Assembly (NCBI RefSeq): GCF_003086775.1
Contig: NZ_CP026001.1
Coordinates: 4,306,125 to 4,370,124, forward strand
Direction: 5' to 3'
DNA: 64,000 nucleotides
Source of the DNA: Stenotrophomonas sp. ZAC14D1_NAIMI4_1
Lineage (GTDB): Bacteria > Pseudomonadota > Gammaproteobacteria > Xanthomonadales > Xanthomonadaceae
Shown here: positions 19,344-28,108 of the stretch, piece by piece
Position numbering within the stretch: the first letter of the stretch is position 1
Layout of the letters: the number at the start of each line of letters is the position of its first letter
The notes under the pieces: model-generated
The model's input: only the letters and a program-made list of their open reading frames with translations
What the model was told of the DNA's origin: nothing
The model's database searches: none
Position numbers and translations under genes: made by a program

Positions 19344-21821
19344 TTACTCCGGCGGGGTATCGCGTACCAGGTGGATGTCAGTCGGCGTCGACAGCGGGAT
19401 CCCACGCTCGGCCAGTATCTGCAGCAGGCTGAAATACAGATCGCTGCGCGTGCCATACACCTGCCTCGGGCTGGCCACGTAAGCGAAGCTGTTGAACGTG
19501 ATCTGGCCGCCGGCAATGCTGTCGATGAACACCGACGGCGCCGGCTGCGCCAGCACCGCCTGGTGCGCGCCATAGGCATCCAGCAGCGCCTGCTTCAGGC
19601 CCGCCACGTCAGTGCTGGTCGGCACCGCGAACTGGATCTGGATGCGGCCCTGGTTGTTGCCCATCGTCATGTTGCGGATGGTCTTGGTGATCAGCTCCGA
19701 GTTCGGCACGATCAGCGTCGACTTGTCGCCCACCTGGATCTCGGTCGAACGCACGTTGATGCGGCGGATGTCGCCTTCCTGGTCACCCAGCTTCACCCAG
19801 TCGCCGATCTTCACCGGGCGCTCGGCCAGCAGGATCAGGCCCGACACGAAGTTCTGGATGATCGCCTGCAGGCCGAAACCAATGCCCACCGACAACGCGC
19901 TGGCCAGCAGCGCCAGGTTCTTCATGTCCAGGCCCATCGCGGTCAGCGCCCACAGGCCCACCAGGATGATGCCGACGTAACCGGCAATGGTGCTGATCGA
20001 GTTGCGCGCGCCCAGGTCCAGCTCGGTCTTGGGCAGGTAGGTGTCGGTCAGCCAGCGCTGCATCAGCTGGGTCAGGCCCACCCCCACCAGCAGCACCAGC
20101 ACGCCGGTCACGATGCGGCCTGGCTGCAGCGTCAGGTCCTTGTTGATCGTGATGCCGTTGGCCAGCGCTGCGATACGCTCGACGATCGTGCCGACGTTGC
20201 CGAACGGCGCGGCCAGCGCCAGCAGCGCGATCAGCACCACCAGCGCGCGCAGCATCGCCGACAGCAGCACGCCGGCCTGCTCCAGCCGCGAAACACTCAG
20301 GCCGGTACTGAGCAGGATGGTCTGCCCGACCTTGCTGTCGGCGTTGAGCAGCCAGGTGCTGAAGTCATCGACGAACTTGAACAGCAGCATCGCCGCCAGC
20401 ACCACGATGGCACCGCCAATCAACTGCTCGTTGACGAACTTGGCGAAGTTCACGTAGCCCAGCAGGCTGGCGATGATGGCGGCCGTGACGGCCAGGTTGC
20501 CGGCGACGCGCGCCAGCACCAGCCAGCTGCTGCGACGTACCGGCACTGCCGCACCCACGCCATCGGCCTGCGCCTCCAGCTTGGCCTCGGCTTCGGCATT
20601 CTGGCGGCGGTGCAGGCGCGACAAGGTGACCAGCATGGCCATGATCAGGCCGAGGTAGGTCAGCGCGATCACGCCGTCCAGCGCCACCGTGGTGACGTCG
20701 CTGGTGCGCGTGGCCCGGTCGATGGCCACCAGCACCGTGCTGAACCAGGCCAGCGCGGCCGCACCCCAGGCGTACTTGCGCAGCTTCAACGCGGCGGTGT
20801 CATCCAGGTTCAACAGCCGCCACGAGGGCCGCGTCGGCACCAGCAGGCAGGCGCTGAGCGCGGCTATGAAGGCCGCCACGAAGGTGGCCTGCACCACGCC
20901 GTCGGCCACGTTCTGCAGGCGCGGGGCGATACCGCCGATGGCGTTGAGCGAAGCGATGAACACCACCACCGCATAGCCCGGCAGCAGGGTGCCGACCAGC
21001 AGCAGCCACATCGCCAGGCCGGAGCGGCGCAGGCGCCCATCGGGTGCACGGTCGGAGGCGGCGAAGCGCCGGCCCAGCGCGCGCAGCCACAGGCGCAGCG
21101 GGAACATCATCACCAGCGCGGCCAGCAGGCCCAGCAGCGGCGTCCACCAGCCTTCCTTGTTCAGCGCATCCACCAGGGCATCACGGCCCTGCGCGGCCAG
21201 CGGCGTGACCCGCGCGATATCCACCGGCAGCTGCTTGGCGACCTTGCGCCACAGCGACGGCGACAGCGGCGAATCGACCTTCTGGCCCAGTTCCTCGGTG
21301 CGCTGCGCGGTGCGCTGCTTCTCGATGTCGGTGGCCAGCTGGCCGGCACGCACGGCGCTGGCTTTTGCCTGCGCGATTGAAGACGCCAGCGCATCACGCT
21401 GGCGGGTCAGGTTGCGCCGCTGCGTTGCCAGCTCGGGCGGCTCGGTGGTGCCCTCCGGTGCCGTGCCCAGCTGGGCCAGCTGCTCGGTCAACTGGTCCAG
21501 CTGCGGCTGCAGGCTCTTTTCCAGGGCCTCGGCATCGCGGCGTACCTGCGATGCGGTCTCGGACAGCATCGCCAGCGTTTCAGTGGCTTCGGCGGCATCG
21601 CGCTTGCGATCGACCTCTTTCAGGCTGGCATCGAACTGGGCCAGCTGCTGCTTCGGCGTCGGGTCATCATCCTGGGCCTGCACCGGCGCGGCCAGCAACA
21701 GCGCGCCACACAACAGCAGCGCCAGCGAAGGGCCACGCCCCAGGATCGTTCGGAAGAAGGAAAGCAAGCCAGCCACACCGGTTCGCGCGGACCACCGCGC
21801 CTGCGCGCGACTATACGGCAC
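19344..21821 (-). CDS. DUF3772-type MscS-family mechanosensitive channel (825 aa)
   Basis: A signal peptide ends near APVQAQ (about residue 50). It is followed by a periplasmic coiled-coil region with DUF3772 character (residues about 60-190), about ten membrane segments, and a C-terminal MscS core. The pore-lining helix region is ALLASALSVGIGFGLQ, and the beta domain shows ERPVKIGDWVKLGDQEGDI and IVPNSELI. It probably acts as an osmotic safety valve in the inner membrane. The first ATG at 21821 gives a long N-terminal stretch before the signal peptide, so the true start may be downstream (the GTG of VAGLLSFF). It faces opgB. Confidence 0.88.
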   Translation of the reverse strand: MPYSRAQARWSARTGVAGLLSFFRTILGRGPSLALLLCGALLLAAPVQAQDDDPTPKQQLAQFDASLKEVDRKRDAAEATETLAMLSETASQVRRDAEALEKSLQPQLDQLTEQLAQLGTAPEGTTEPPELATQRRNLTRQRDALASSIAQAKASAVRAGQLATDIEKQRTAQRTEELGQKVDSPLSPSLWRKVAKQLPVDIARVTPLAAQGRDALVDALNKEGWWTPLLGLLAALVMMFPLRLWLRALGRRFAASDRAPDGRLRRSGLAMWLLLVGTLLPGYAVVVFIASLNAIGGIAPRLQNVADGVVQATFVAAFIAALSACLLVPTRPSWRLLNLDDTAALKLRKYAWGAAALAWFSTVLVAIDRATRTSDVTTVALDGVIALTYLGLIMAMLVTLSRLHRRQNAEAEAKLEAQADGVGAAVPVRRSSWLVLARVAGNLAVTAAIIASLLGYVNFAKFVNEQLIGGAIVVLAAMLLFKFVDDFSTWLLNADSKVGQTILLSTGLSVSRLEQAGVLLSAMLRALVVLIALLALAAPFGNVGTIVERIAALANGITINKDLTLQPGRIVTGVLVLLVGVGLTQLMQRWLTDTYLPKTELDLGARNSISTIAGYVGIILVGLWALTAMGLDMKNLALLASALSVGIGFGLQAIIQNFVSGLILLAERPVKIGDWVKLGDQEGDIRRINVRSTEIQVGDKSTLIVPNSELITKTIRNMTMGNNQGRIQIQFAVPTSTDVAGLKQALLDAYGAHQAVLAQPAPSVFIDSIAGGQITFNSFAYVASPRQVYGTRSDLYFSLLQILAERGIPLSTPTDIHLVRDTPPE

Positions 21822-21867
21822 GGCTGGTAAAGGCTGGATGGAGGGCGCTGCGAACCTCGGCGACGGA

Positions 21868-21957
21868 GGTAGAGTCGACCGTTGGTCGACTGCCGCGCGC
21901 AGCGCGGGATTTCCAGGGCGTCCCGCCAGAAGCAGTCGACCAACGGTCGACTCTACC
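21868..21957. repeat. Inverted SMAG pair
   Basis: GTAGAGTCGACCGTTGG and its inverse ending CTCTAC flank a central GCGCGC hairpin, between two minus-strand genes. Confidence 0.85.
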
Positions 21958-21963
21958 CGGCCC

Positions 21964-22212
21964 TCAGTACTTCAACCGCAGCTCTTCCACCTGGGGCTGC
22001 TGCAGCGCGTACCAGTCCTGGAATTCCTCTTCGCTGATCTCATCCGGCGCGTACACCGCGATGGGATGCCAGTCGTGGTCGGTCGGCAGCGGCTGCCGCG
22101 GGCCGGCGCGCAGGCTGTAGCTGACGCCTTCGTAATCGACCACATCATCCACCTGCGGCCACTGCTCGCGGGCAAACGCGGTTTCACTCTTCAACAGGAT
22201 CACCTGGTACAT
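21964..22212 (-). CDS. Small acidic hypothetical protein (82 aa)
   Basis: ATG 22212 has a strong GGAGGTG site five bases upstream. The protein begins YQVILLKSETAFA, is rich in Glu/Asp and has no signal or membrane segment. Codon use is like the neighbours. I do not recognise the family. Confidence 0.75.
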   Translation of the reverse strand: MYQVILLKSETAFAREQWPQVDDVVDYEGVSYSLRAGPRQPLPTDHDWHPIAVYAPDEISEEEFQDWYALQQPQVEELRLKY

Positions 22213-22405
22213 CGGCACCTCCACTTCGCGGGTATGGGGAAAAACGCGGCGCTGGCGCAAGCATAGCGCCGCACCGGCGGGCACTGGCACGCCGCGCGGG
22301 CGACGCAATGTTCTGGACGTGGCGCTCGCCCCGGTTTCACCTGCCCATGGCGAGCCCGGCGGCATGGTGGGGGTCCGTTCCCAACGCGTACCGCCCCGCC
22401 TGTCC

Positions 22406-22900
22406 ATGACCGACCACCCGCCGCTGAAGACCGTCGCCGACCTCAAGCTGCCCCGCTACCTGGGCACCTGGTACGAGATCGCACGCCTGCCCATGCGCCA
22501 CGAGCCGGACGGCTGCACCGATGTGTCCGCCCACTACCAGCTGCTCGACAACGGCAACGTGCAGGTGCACAACCGCTGCCGCATGGACGGCGAGGTGGAG
22601 GAAGCCATCGGCGAAGCCTGCCCGGTGGACAATGACAGCGCCCGCCTGGCCGTGAGCTTCCTGCCCAAGGGCCTGCGCTGGCTGCCCTTCACCAAGGGCG
22701 ACTACTGGGTGGTGCAGGTGGCCCCGGACTACAGCGTCGCCCTGGTCGGCAGCCCCGACCGGAAATTCCTGTGGCTGCTGGCCCGCGAACCGCAGCTGGA
22801 TGCCACCGTGCGCGACCATTATCTGGCCACCGCGCAGCAGCAGGGCTTCGATCTGTCCGAACTGATCCACACCCCGCATACCGGCCACCCCACTGCCTGA
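22406..22900 (+). CDS. Bacterial lipocalin, cytoplasmic-type (164 aa)
   Basis: The lipocalin entry motif GTWYEIARLP is present. The later strands DYWVVQVAPDYSVALVGSP and RKFLWLLAREP match the Blc/apolipoprotein D-like group. Unlike Escherichia coli Blc it lacks a clear lipoprotein signal from ATG 22406; an ATG at 22364 would add 14 residues but no lipobox. Members bind fatty acids or lysophospholipids. The FAD oxidoreductase starts nine bases after its stop, so they form an operon. Confidence 0.9.
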   Translation: MTDHPPLKTVADLKLPRYLGTWYEIARLPMRHEPDGCTDVSAHYQLLDNGNVQVHNRCRMDGEVEEAIGEACPVDNDSARLAVSFLPKGLRWLPFTKGDYWVVQVAPDYSVALVGSPDRKFLWLLAREPQLDATVRDHYLATAQQQGFDLSELIHTPHTGHPTA

Positions 22901-22909
22901 GCCCGCCCC

Positions 22910-24118
22910 ATGGACCTGAAGAGCGGTTACCCGTGGTGGGCCGTAAGCAACGGGCTGATCCAGACCTTCCCGCCGCTACAGCAGGACCTGCGCTGCGATG
23001 TGCTGGTGGTGGGCGGCGGTGTCACCGGCGCCCTGATCGCGGATGAATTGTCCGGCCACGGCCACGGGGTGGCGCTGATCGAGCAGCGCGACATCGGCTG
23101 GGGCAGCACCGCCGCCAGCACCGCGCTGCTGCAGTACGAGATCGACACCCACCTGCTGGACCTGGCCGGCCAGTACGGTGCCGACGCCGCCGAGCTGGCC
23201 TACCGCGCCTGCGCCGATGCCATCCCGGCCCTGGGCGAGGTGGCGCGCGGGCTGAAGAACGTCGATTTCCAGCGCATGGACAGCCTGTACCTGGCCAGCC
23301 GCCACCGCGACGTGCCGGTGCTGATGGCCGAGGGCGCCGCACGCCGGCAGGCCGGGCTGGATGCGCGCTGGCTGGAACCGGACGACCTGCAGCAGCGCTT
23401 CGGCGTGGACGCCGGCGGGGCGCTGCTGACCCGCCAGGCCGCGCGGGTCGATCCCTATTGCCTCACCTATGGCCTGCTCAAGCGCGTGCGCCGCCGCGGC
23501 GGCCATGTGCATGACCGCACGGTGCTGCACCGCCTGGACGCCACCGCGCGCGGCGTCACCGCCCGCACCGAAGCCGGGGCGACGATCCGCGCCCGGTATG
23601 TCGTGCTCGCGATGGGCTACGCCAACCAGCGCTGGATCGACCAGCGGGTGGCACGCAACCGCAGCAGCTATGCCTTCATCACCGATCCCATCGATGCCGG
23701 GGTGCTGGGCCCGCTGCAGCGCACGATGGTGTGGGAAAGCGCGCGCCCCTACCTGTACCTGCGCGCCACCGGCGAGGGCCGGCTGCTGGTGGGCGGGCTG
23801 GACGATGCCATCGACATCCCGGCGCGCCGCGACCGGCGGGTGCAGGGCAAGGCGAAGCAGCTGATGAAGCAGCTGCAGCACTGGTTCCCGCAGCTGGAGC
23901 CGACCCCGGCGTTTTCCTGGGCCGGCACCTTCGCCGAGACCGCCGACGGCCTGCCGTTCTTCGGTCCGCATCCGCAGTGGGGGCCGCGCGTTCACCTGGC
24001 CATGGCCTACGGCGGCAACGGCATCACCTATTCGATGATCGGTGCGGGGCTGCTGCGGGCGCGGATCGAGCGGCGCCGGCACCCGCTGCAGGATCTTTTC
24101 GGGTTCGACCGGGTCTAA
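22910..24118 (+). CDS. FAD-dependent oxidoreductase, DAO family (402 aa)
   Basis: An N-terminal dinucleotide-binding motif VLVVGGGVTGALIADELS is followed by a DAO (glycine/D-amino-acid-oxidase-like) fold with FAETADGLPFFGPHP and the C-terminal YGGNGITYSMIGA. The N-terminus SGYPWWAVSNGLI is typical of the subgroup related to YgaF/OrdL-like amine oxidases. The substrate is unknown. Coupling with a lipocalin suggests work on a hydrophobic or membrane-derived molecule, but that is inference. Confidence 0.87.
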   Translation: MDLKSGYPWWAVSNGLIQTFPPLQQDLRCDVLVVGGGVTGALIADELSGHGHGVALIEQRDIGWGSTAASTALLQYEIDTHLLDLAGQYGADAAELAYRACADAIPALGEVARGLKNVDFQRMDSLYLASRHRDVPVLMAEGAARRQAGLDARWLEPDDLQQRFGVDAGGALLTRQAARVDPYCLTYGLLKRVRRRGGHVHDRTVLHRLDATARGVTARTEAGATIRARYVVLAMGYANQRWIDQRVARNRSSYAFITDPIDAGVLGPLQRTMVWESARPYLYLRATGEGRLLVGGLDDAIDIPARRDRRVQGKAKQLMKQLQHWFPQLEPTPAFSWAGTFAETADGLPFFGPHPQWGPRVHLAMAYGGNGITYSMIGAGLLRARIERRRHPLQDLFGFDRV

Positions 24119-24122
24119 GGGA

Positions 24123-24145
24123 ATCCGGGCCTGGCCCGGATCTAC
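24123..24145. repeat. SMAG palindrome
   Basis: An ATCCGGGCC / GGCCCGGAT palindrome ends in CTAC, just after the oxidoreductase stop. Confidence 0.75.
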
Positions 24146-24242
24146 CACAAGCCGGCGGCGACAGGCATCATTCAAGCTGCGCCTGTTAGCGTCGGCCTGT
24201 ACCGCCGCGCGTGGCGCGGTCCCTGCCCGTTGGAGCATCGTG

Positions 24243-24731
24243 ATGATCCGTCCCCTGACCCTGCTGCTGTGCCTGGCCAGCCTGCCCGGGACCGTCCTTG
24301 CCCAGTCCGCCGCGGGCGCCACGGCCCCGCAGTCGAACGGCCTGGACCTGTCCGTGCCGCAGGCACCGATGCGCTACCTCAACGACCCGACCGTGCAGCA
24401 GGACCCGCCCGGCACCTATTACGGTGACAAGAGCGGCCCGCGCGTGCACGACGATGCCAGGATCGCCGACGTCACCGACGACAAGCTGAAGGTGTCCGGC
24501 AGCTTCACCACCGGCATCGGCTACTCCAAGGGCTACGGCAACTCGCACTACAACGCTGCCACGCTGAACCTCAGCAAGAACTACACCACCGATGAGGGCA
24601 AGACCCGCGGGGTCAACCTCAACATCCATGTCAGCGAAGGCAACGGCCCGGGCTTCGGCCCGTACGGCGGTGGCTTCTATGGCCGCGGTGGACCGGGTTA
24701 CTGGGATTACCCGCCGCCGTACGGCTGGTAA
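24243..24731 (+). CDS. Exported glycine/tyrosine-rich protein (162 aa)
   Basis: A signal peptide (IRPLTLLLCLASLPGTVLAQ, cleavage near residue 21) is followed by a polar domain and a Gly/Pro/Tyr/Phe-rich C-terminus ending PPPYGW. The central GSFTTGIGYSKGYGNSHYNAA with alternating residues suggests beta structure, perhaps a small outer-membrane-associated barrel fragment. The family is not recognised. Confidence 0.75.
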   Translation: MIRPLTLLLCLASLPGTVLAQSAAGATAPQSNGLDLSVPQAPMRYLNDPTVQQDPPGTYYGDKSGPRVHDDARIADVTDDKLKVSGSFTTGIGYSKGYGNSHYNAATLNLSKNYTTDEGKTRGVNLNIHVSEGNGPGFGPYGGGFYGRGGPGYWDYPPPYGW

Positions 24732-24742
24732 GCACCCGCAGC

Positions 24743-24768
24743 GCTCGCCGGGCATGGCCCGGCGCTAC
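24743..24768. repeat. SMAG palindrome
   Basis: A GCGCCGGGCCATGCCCGGCGAG-type stem, read on the minus strand, ends in CTAC on the plus strand, between convergent genes. Confidence 0.7.
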
Positions 24769-24815
24769 CGCCGGAGCCCACGCTCGGCTGCACGGTGCGC
24801 CCGCCGGGACCGACG

Positions 24816-25250
24816 TCAATCCAGCCAGCCATCACGCTCGCTGTGCAGGATCCGCCCATCGTGCCCGCTCAGGCGCACTTCCACGCGCTGGTTGCGGGCG
24901 TTGCGCGCTTCCAGTGACCAGGTCGCGCCATCGCGTTCCAGCGAATGGATCTCACGCAGGCCATGGGCCTGTGCCTTGGCCAGCACCTGCTCGGTGCCCA
25001 GCAGCGTGCGGCCATCGTGCTCGTCGAAAATCTCGCCGGTCTTCGGGTCGACATAGACCTCGCTGAAGCGGCCATCGGCACGGCTGACATCCGCCTCCCA
25101 CAGGCCATCATCGCGCTCGATCTCATGGATCTGCGTGTAGCCGGCCTTGCGCAGGGTCTGTTCGACCTGGGCCATGCCCAGCGGTGCCGCCTGCACGGCC
25201 GGGGCGAAGGCCAGGGCGACGACGGTGGCGAGGGTGAGCGACTTCAACAT
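24816..25250 (-). CDS. Exported double-PepSY-like protein (144 aa)
   Basis: A signal peptide (LKSLTLATVVALAFAPAVQA) precedes two PepSY-like repeats (about 25-80 and 82-142). Each has a conserved pattern of QVEQTLRKAGYTQI or QVLAKAQAHGLREI followed by W-x-A/S-E-A and a terminal D-x-x-TGEI or H-D-x-RIL. PepSY domains are thought to modulate proteases or sense ligands in the periplasm. It is divergent from the PepSY-regulator-kinase operon and shares its control region, so it is a likely target of that system. Confidence 0.82.
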   Translation of the reverse strand: MLKSLTLATVVALAFAPAVQAAPLGMAQVEQTLRKAGYTQIHEIERDDGLWEADVSRADGRFSEVYVDPKTGEIFDEHDGRTLLGTEQVLAKAQAHGLREIHSLERDGATWSLEARNARNQRVEVRLSGHDGRILHSERDGWLD

Positions 25251-25305
25251 GGGGGTTCTCCTGTTCGATGCCGGACCATCCCGGCACCGCCACGATGCCC
25301 GGCCT

Positions 25306-25348
25306 GGCTAACAGCGCCTTAGCCAACGCTGTTAGCCAATGGTTAGGA
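25306..25348. promoter_or_regulatory. Operator-like repeats in the divergent PepSY region
   Basis: GGCTAACAGCG (25306-25316) and CGCTGTTAGCC (25327-25337) form a perfect 11-base inverted repeat. TGTTAG and TGGTTAG lie 11 bases apart (25330-25347), the spacing typical of tandem boxes bound by OmpR/PhoP-type regulators. The site lies between the exported PepSY gene and the operon encoding exactly such a regulator, so autoregulation is likely. Confidence 0.6.
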
Positions 25349-25692
25349 CACACCGGCACACTCGCGCCCTCCTCCCTGTATTGTCGCAACCGACCGTGCT
25401 GCTTCCTTTCGCCCTGCCGCTGCTGCTGGCCCTGGCCAGCCCCACGACCGCCGCCCAGCCTGCCAAGGACCCGGCGCAGGATGTCGCGCGCCGGGCCGTG
25501 CAGCAGGGCCGCTATGTCGCGCTGGAAGGCGTGGTGCGCGATGCGCTCACGCGCCACCCCGGCCAGCTGCTGGAAGTGGAACTGGACGATGGCGTGTACG
25601 AGGTGGAAATCCTGCGCGCCGACGGCGTGGTGGTGGAGCTGGACTATGATGCGCGTAACGGCAGGCTGCTGAAGACGGAACTGGACGACTGA
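25339..25692 (+). CDS. Small exported PepSY-domain protein (117 aa or shorter)
   Basis: A hydrophobic signal (VLLPFALPLLLALASPTTAA) is followed by one PepSY-like domain (VALEGVVRDALTRHPG then VEILRADGVVVELDYDARNGRLL). The ATG at 25339 lies inside the operator-like repeats, so a start at TTG 25381 with a cleaner signal peptide is quite possible. The stop overlaps the next ATG by one base (TGATG), coupling it to the response regulator. It probably feeds periplasmic information to the adjacent kinase, as small PepSY proteins beside PhoPQ-like systems often do. Confidence 0.75.
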   Translation: MVRTHRHTRALLPVLSQPTVLLPFALPLLLALASPTTAAQPAKDPAQDVARRAVQQGRYVALEGVVRDALTRHPGQLLEVELDDGVYEVEILRADGVVVELDYDARNGRLLKTELDD

Positions 25693-26351
25693 TGCGCATC
25701 CTGCTGGCCGAAGACGATGCGGCGCTGGCCCAACGCCTGCAGCCGCTGCTGGAACAGGCCGGTTACGTGGTGCAGGCCGTGGCCGATGGCCGCCAGGCCG
25801 AAGAGATCGGCCAGATCGAGGACCTGCAGGCCGCCATCATCGACCTCGGCCTGCCCGGGCTGGATGGCCTGAGCGTGATTGAACGCTGGCGCGGCAACGG
25901 CCGCAGTTTCCCGGTGCTGGTGCTGACTGCACGCGGGCGCTGGCACGACAAATTGGCCGGTTTCGATGCCGGCGCCGACGACTACCTCACCAAGCCGTTC
26001 CAGGCCGATGAACTGGTGCTGCGCCTGCGCGCCCTGATCCGCCGCAGCCATGGCCACGCCAGCCCCCGCCTGCAGTGCGGCCCGCTGCAGCTGGACGTCA
26101 ATGCCGGCCGCTTTGAAATGGACGGGCAGGCATTGGCGCTGAGCCCGCAGGAGTTCCGAGTGTTGAGCTATTTCATCCACCACGCCGGCAGCGTGATCAG
26201 CCGCGACCGTCTGGGCGAGCAGATCTTCGAAAGCGGCTACGACCCCGATTCCAACGCGCTGGACGTGCTGCTGGGGCGCGTGCGCCGCAAGCTGGGCGTG
26301 GACCTCATCCATACCGTGCGTGGCCAGGGTTGGCGGCTGGCCGAAGCATGA
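25692..26351 (+). CDS. OmpR/PhoP-family response regulator (219 aa)
   Basis: Receiver domain with the acidic pair in LAEDDA, the phosphoacceptor Asp51 (AAIIDLGLPGLDG), the TAR Thr and Lys of LTKPF. The C-terminal winged helix (LSPQEFRVLSYFIHH, then LDVLLGRVRRKLG) is of the PhoP/QseB type. It overlaps the PepSY gene by one base and the kinase by four. Probable target sites lie at 25306-25348. Confidence 0.94.
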   Translation: MRILLAEDDAALAQRLQPLLEQAGYVVQAVADGRQAEEIGQIEDLQAAIIDLGLPGLDGLSVIERWRGNGRSFPVLVLTARGRWHDKLAGFDAGADDYLTKPFQADELVLRLRALIRRSHGHASPRLQCGPLQLDVNAGRFEMDGQALALSPQEFRVLSYFIHHAGSVISRDRLGEQIFESGYDPDSNALDVLLGRVRRKLGVDLIHTVRGQGWRLAEA

Positions 26352-27673
26352 GCGCGCGGCAACCCTCGCTGCGCCGGCGGCTGCTGCTGGTGGCCGGCAT
26401 CGGCCTGGTGCTGGTCTCTGTGCTGGCTGGCGTCCTGCTGGGCGAGCTGTTCAAGCGCAGCGCGCGCGACCGCCTGGATGGCGAGCTGCAGCAGGACATG
26501 CTGACCCTGCTGGCACAGGCCGAGATCGATCCGGACGGGCAACTGCGCTTGCGCCAGGAGCCGAACGACGCGCGCTTCCAGCGGGTGTTTTCCGGTGCGT
26601 ACTGGCAGATCGCCGACAGCCACGGCAAGGTGCTCCTGCAGTCGCGATCGCTGTGGGACCAGACCCTGCCCGCCACCGCTGCGGGTCCGGCCGAGCGTGA
26701 TCTGTCCGGGCCGATGCAGCAGTCGCTGCGCGCGCGCGTGCAGCAGGTGCGCCTGCCGCGTGCCACGCAGGCGTATGTGGCCCTGGTGGCGCACGATCGG
26801 CAGGCGCTGGATGCCGATGTCGCCGCCTTCCGCAACCGCAGTGCGCTGGCGCTTGGCATCCTGGTGGCGGCGTGGCTGGCGGTGCTGGCCAGCCAGGTCC
26901 ATTTCGGCCTGCGCCCGCTGCGTGGGCTGGGCCAGCAGATCGAACGCATCCGCCGTGGCGAGGCTGAGCGCATTGATCGCCGCCAGCTGGACCGCGAGAT
27001 CGCACCGCTGGCCGATGAGCTCGATGCCCTGCTCGACCACCACCAGCGCATGGTGGCGCGTGCACGCAGCAGCGCCGAAGACCTGGCCCATGCCCTGAAG
27101 ACGCCGCTGAGCGTGCTGGCCGCCGAAGCACAGGGCGAAGGCCGCGACTGGCGCCGCACCCTGCACGAACAGGGCGCGCGCATGCGCGCCAGCATCGACC
27201 GTTACCTGGCCGCAGGCCTGGCCGTCGACCATCGGCAAAGCAGCGAGGTGGCCCCGGCCGCCGAAGCCCTGTGCCGCTTGATGACCCGCGTGCATGGCGG
27301 CCGCCGCATCCGCTTCCAGATGGATGTGCCGCGCGGTATCGCCTTTGCCGGCGCCGCCACCGACCTGGAAGAAATGCTGGGCAACCTGCTGGACAACGCC
27401 GGCAAGTGGGCCCAGGGCGAAGTGCGCCTGCGTGCGCTGGCGCAGAATGACCGGCTGCACATCGAAGTGCGCGACGACGGCCCGGGCCTGGACAAGGCCA
27501 AGCTTGAGAGCGTCCTGCAGCGCGGCGTGCGCCTTGACGAGCGGGTGGAAGGCAGCGGCCTGGGCCTGGCGATCGCCGCAGAGATCGCGGCCAGCCACGG
27601 TGGCTCGCTGCGCCTGTCCAACGAGAACCCAGGATTGCGTGCGCGGCTGGAGCTGCCGCTGGCGGCGCCGTAA
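26348..27673 (+). CDS. PhoQ/QseC-type sensor histidine kinase (441 aa)
   Basis: Two membrane helices (about residues 12-33 and 165-185) bracket a periplasmic sensor of about 130 residues. A HAMP segment follows (LRPLRGLGQQIERIRRGE). The H-box DLAHALKTPLSVLA carries phospho-His248, and the N-box LLDNAGKWA, DDGPGLD and GSGLGLAIA boxes are complete. ATG 26348 overlaps the regulator stop by four bases. The length fits the family. Confidence 0.94.
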   Translation: MSARQPSLRRRLLLVAGIGLVLVSVLAGVLLGELFKRSARDRLDGELQQDMLTLLAQAEIDPDGQLRLRQEPNDARFQRVFSGAYWQIADSHGKVLLQSRSLWDQTLPATAAGPAERDLSGPMQQSLRARVQQVRLPRATQAYVALVAHDRQALDADVAAFRNRSALALGILVAAWLAVLASQVHFGLRPLRGLGQQIERIRRGEAERIDRRQLDREIAPLADELDALLDHHQRMVARARSSAEDLAHALKTPLSVLAAEAQGEGRDWRRTLHEQGARMRASIDRYLAAGLAVDHRQSSEVAPAAEALCRLMTRVHGGRRIRFQMDVPRGIAFAGAATDLEEMLGNLLDNAGKWAQGEVRLRALAQNDRLHIEVRDDGPGLDKAKLESVLQRGVRLDERVEGSGLGLAIAAEIAASHGGSLRLSNENPGLRARLELPLAAP

Positions 27674-27680
27674 CGCTGCT

Positions 27681-27739
27681 GTAGAGCCGAGCCCATGCTC
27701 GGCTGCAGCGGAGCCAGCCGAGCATGGGCTCGGCTCTAC
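27681..27739. repeat. Inverted SMAG pair
   Basis: GTAGAGCCGAGCCCATGCTC and its inverse ending GGCTCTAC form a 59-base dimer between convergent genes. Confidence 0.88.
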
Positions 27740-27744
27740 AGCGC

Positions 27745-28065
27745 TCAGCGGTGGTGCATCCACCAGCAGTCGATGGCATCCAGCGCGATGTGGATCATCA
27801 ACCCGATGCCCACCAGCCGCGTTTTCTTCGGCACGCACAGGCCCGCATACACGGCGATGGCCGGTGCGGTGTGCAGCGGGTGGAAGCCGATGCTGCAGCG
27901 GTTGGGCGCGTAGATCGGGTCGGCCAGCAGGTGGTCGAGGTCGATGATCCAGCCCAGCAGCAACAGCAGCCAGGCGGACGCGAAACGCTTGCGCCAGAAC
28001 AGCCATGCCAGCAGGGCTGGCACGGCGGCATGCAGGAAAAGATGGAAGATCGCGCGCGCGCTCAT
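27745..28065 (-). CDS. Small multi-pass membrane protein, DUF6122-like (106 aa)
   Basis: Three or four hydrophobic segments carry conserved polar motifs LGWIIDLDHLLADPIYAP, IGFHPLHT and IHIALDAIDCWWMHH. This His/Asp pattern is typical of small YdjM/DUF6122-like membrane proteins that may be metal-dependent hydrolases. ATG 28065 is chosen; an in-frame GTG lies two codons upstream. The family assignment is from memory of the motif. Confidence 0.75.
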   Translation of the reverse strand: MSARAIFHLFLHAAVPALLAWLFWRKRFASAWLLLLLGWIIDLDHLLADPIYAPNRCSIGFHPLHTAPAIAVYAGLCVPKKTRLVGIGLMIHIALDAIDCWWMHHR

Positions 28066-28073
28066 CGGCACAG

Positions 28074-28096
28074 GTAGCGCCGGGCCATGCCCGGCG
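28074..28096. repeat. SMAG palindrome
   Basis: GTAG followed by a CGCCGGGC / GCCCGGCG stem, between two minus-strand genes. Confidence 0.75.
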
Positions 28097-28108
28097 TTCC
28101 CATGGACA

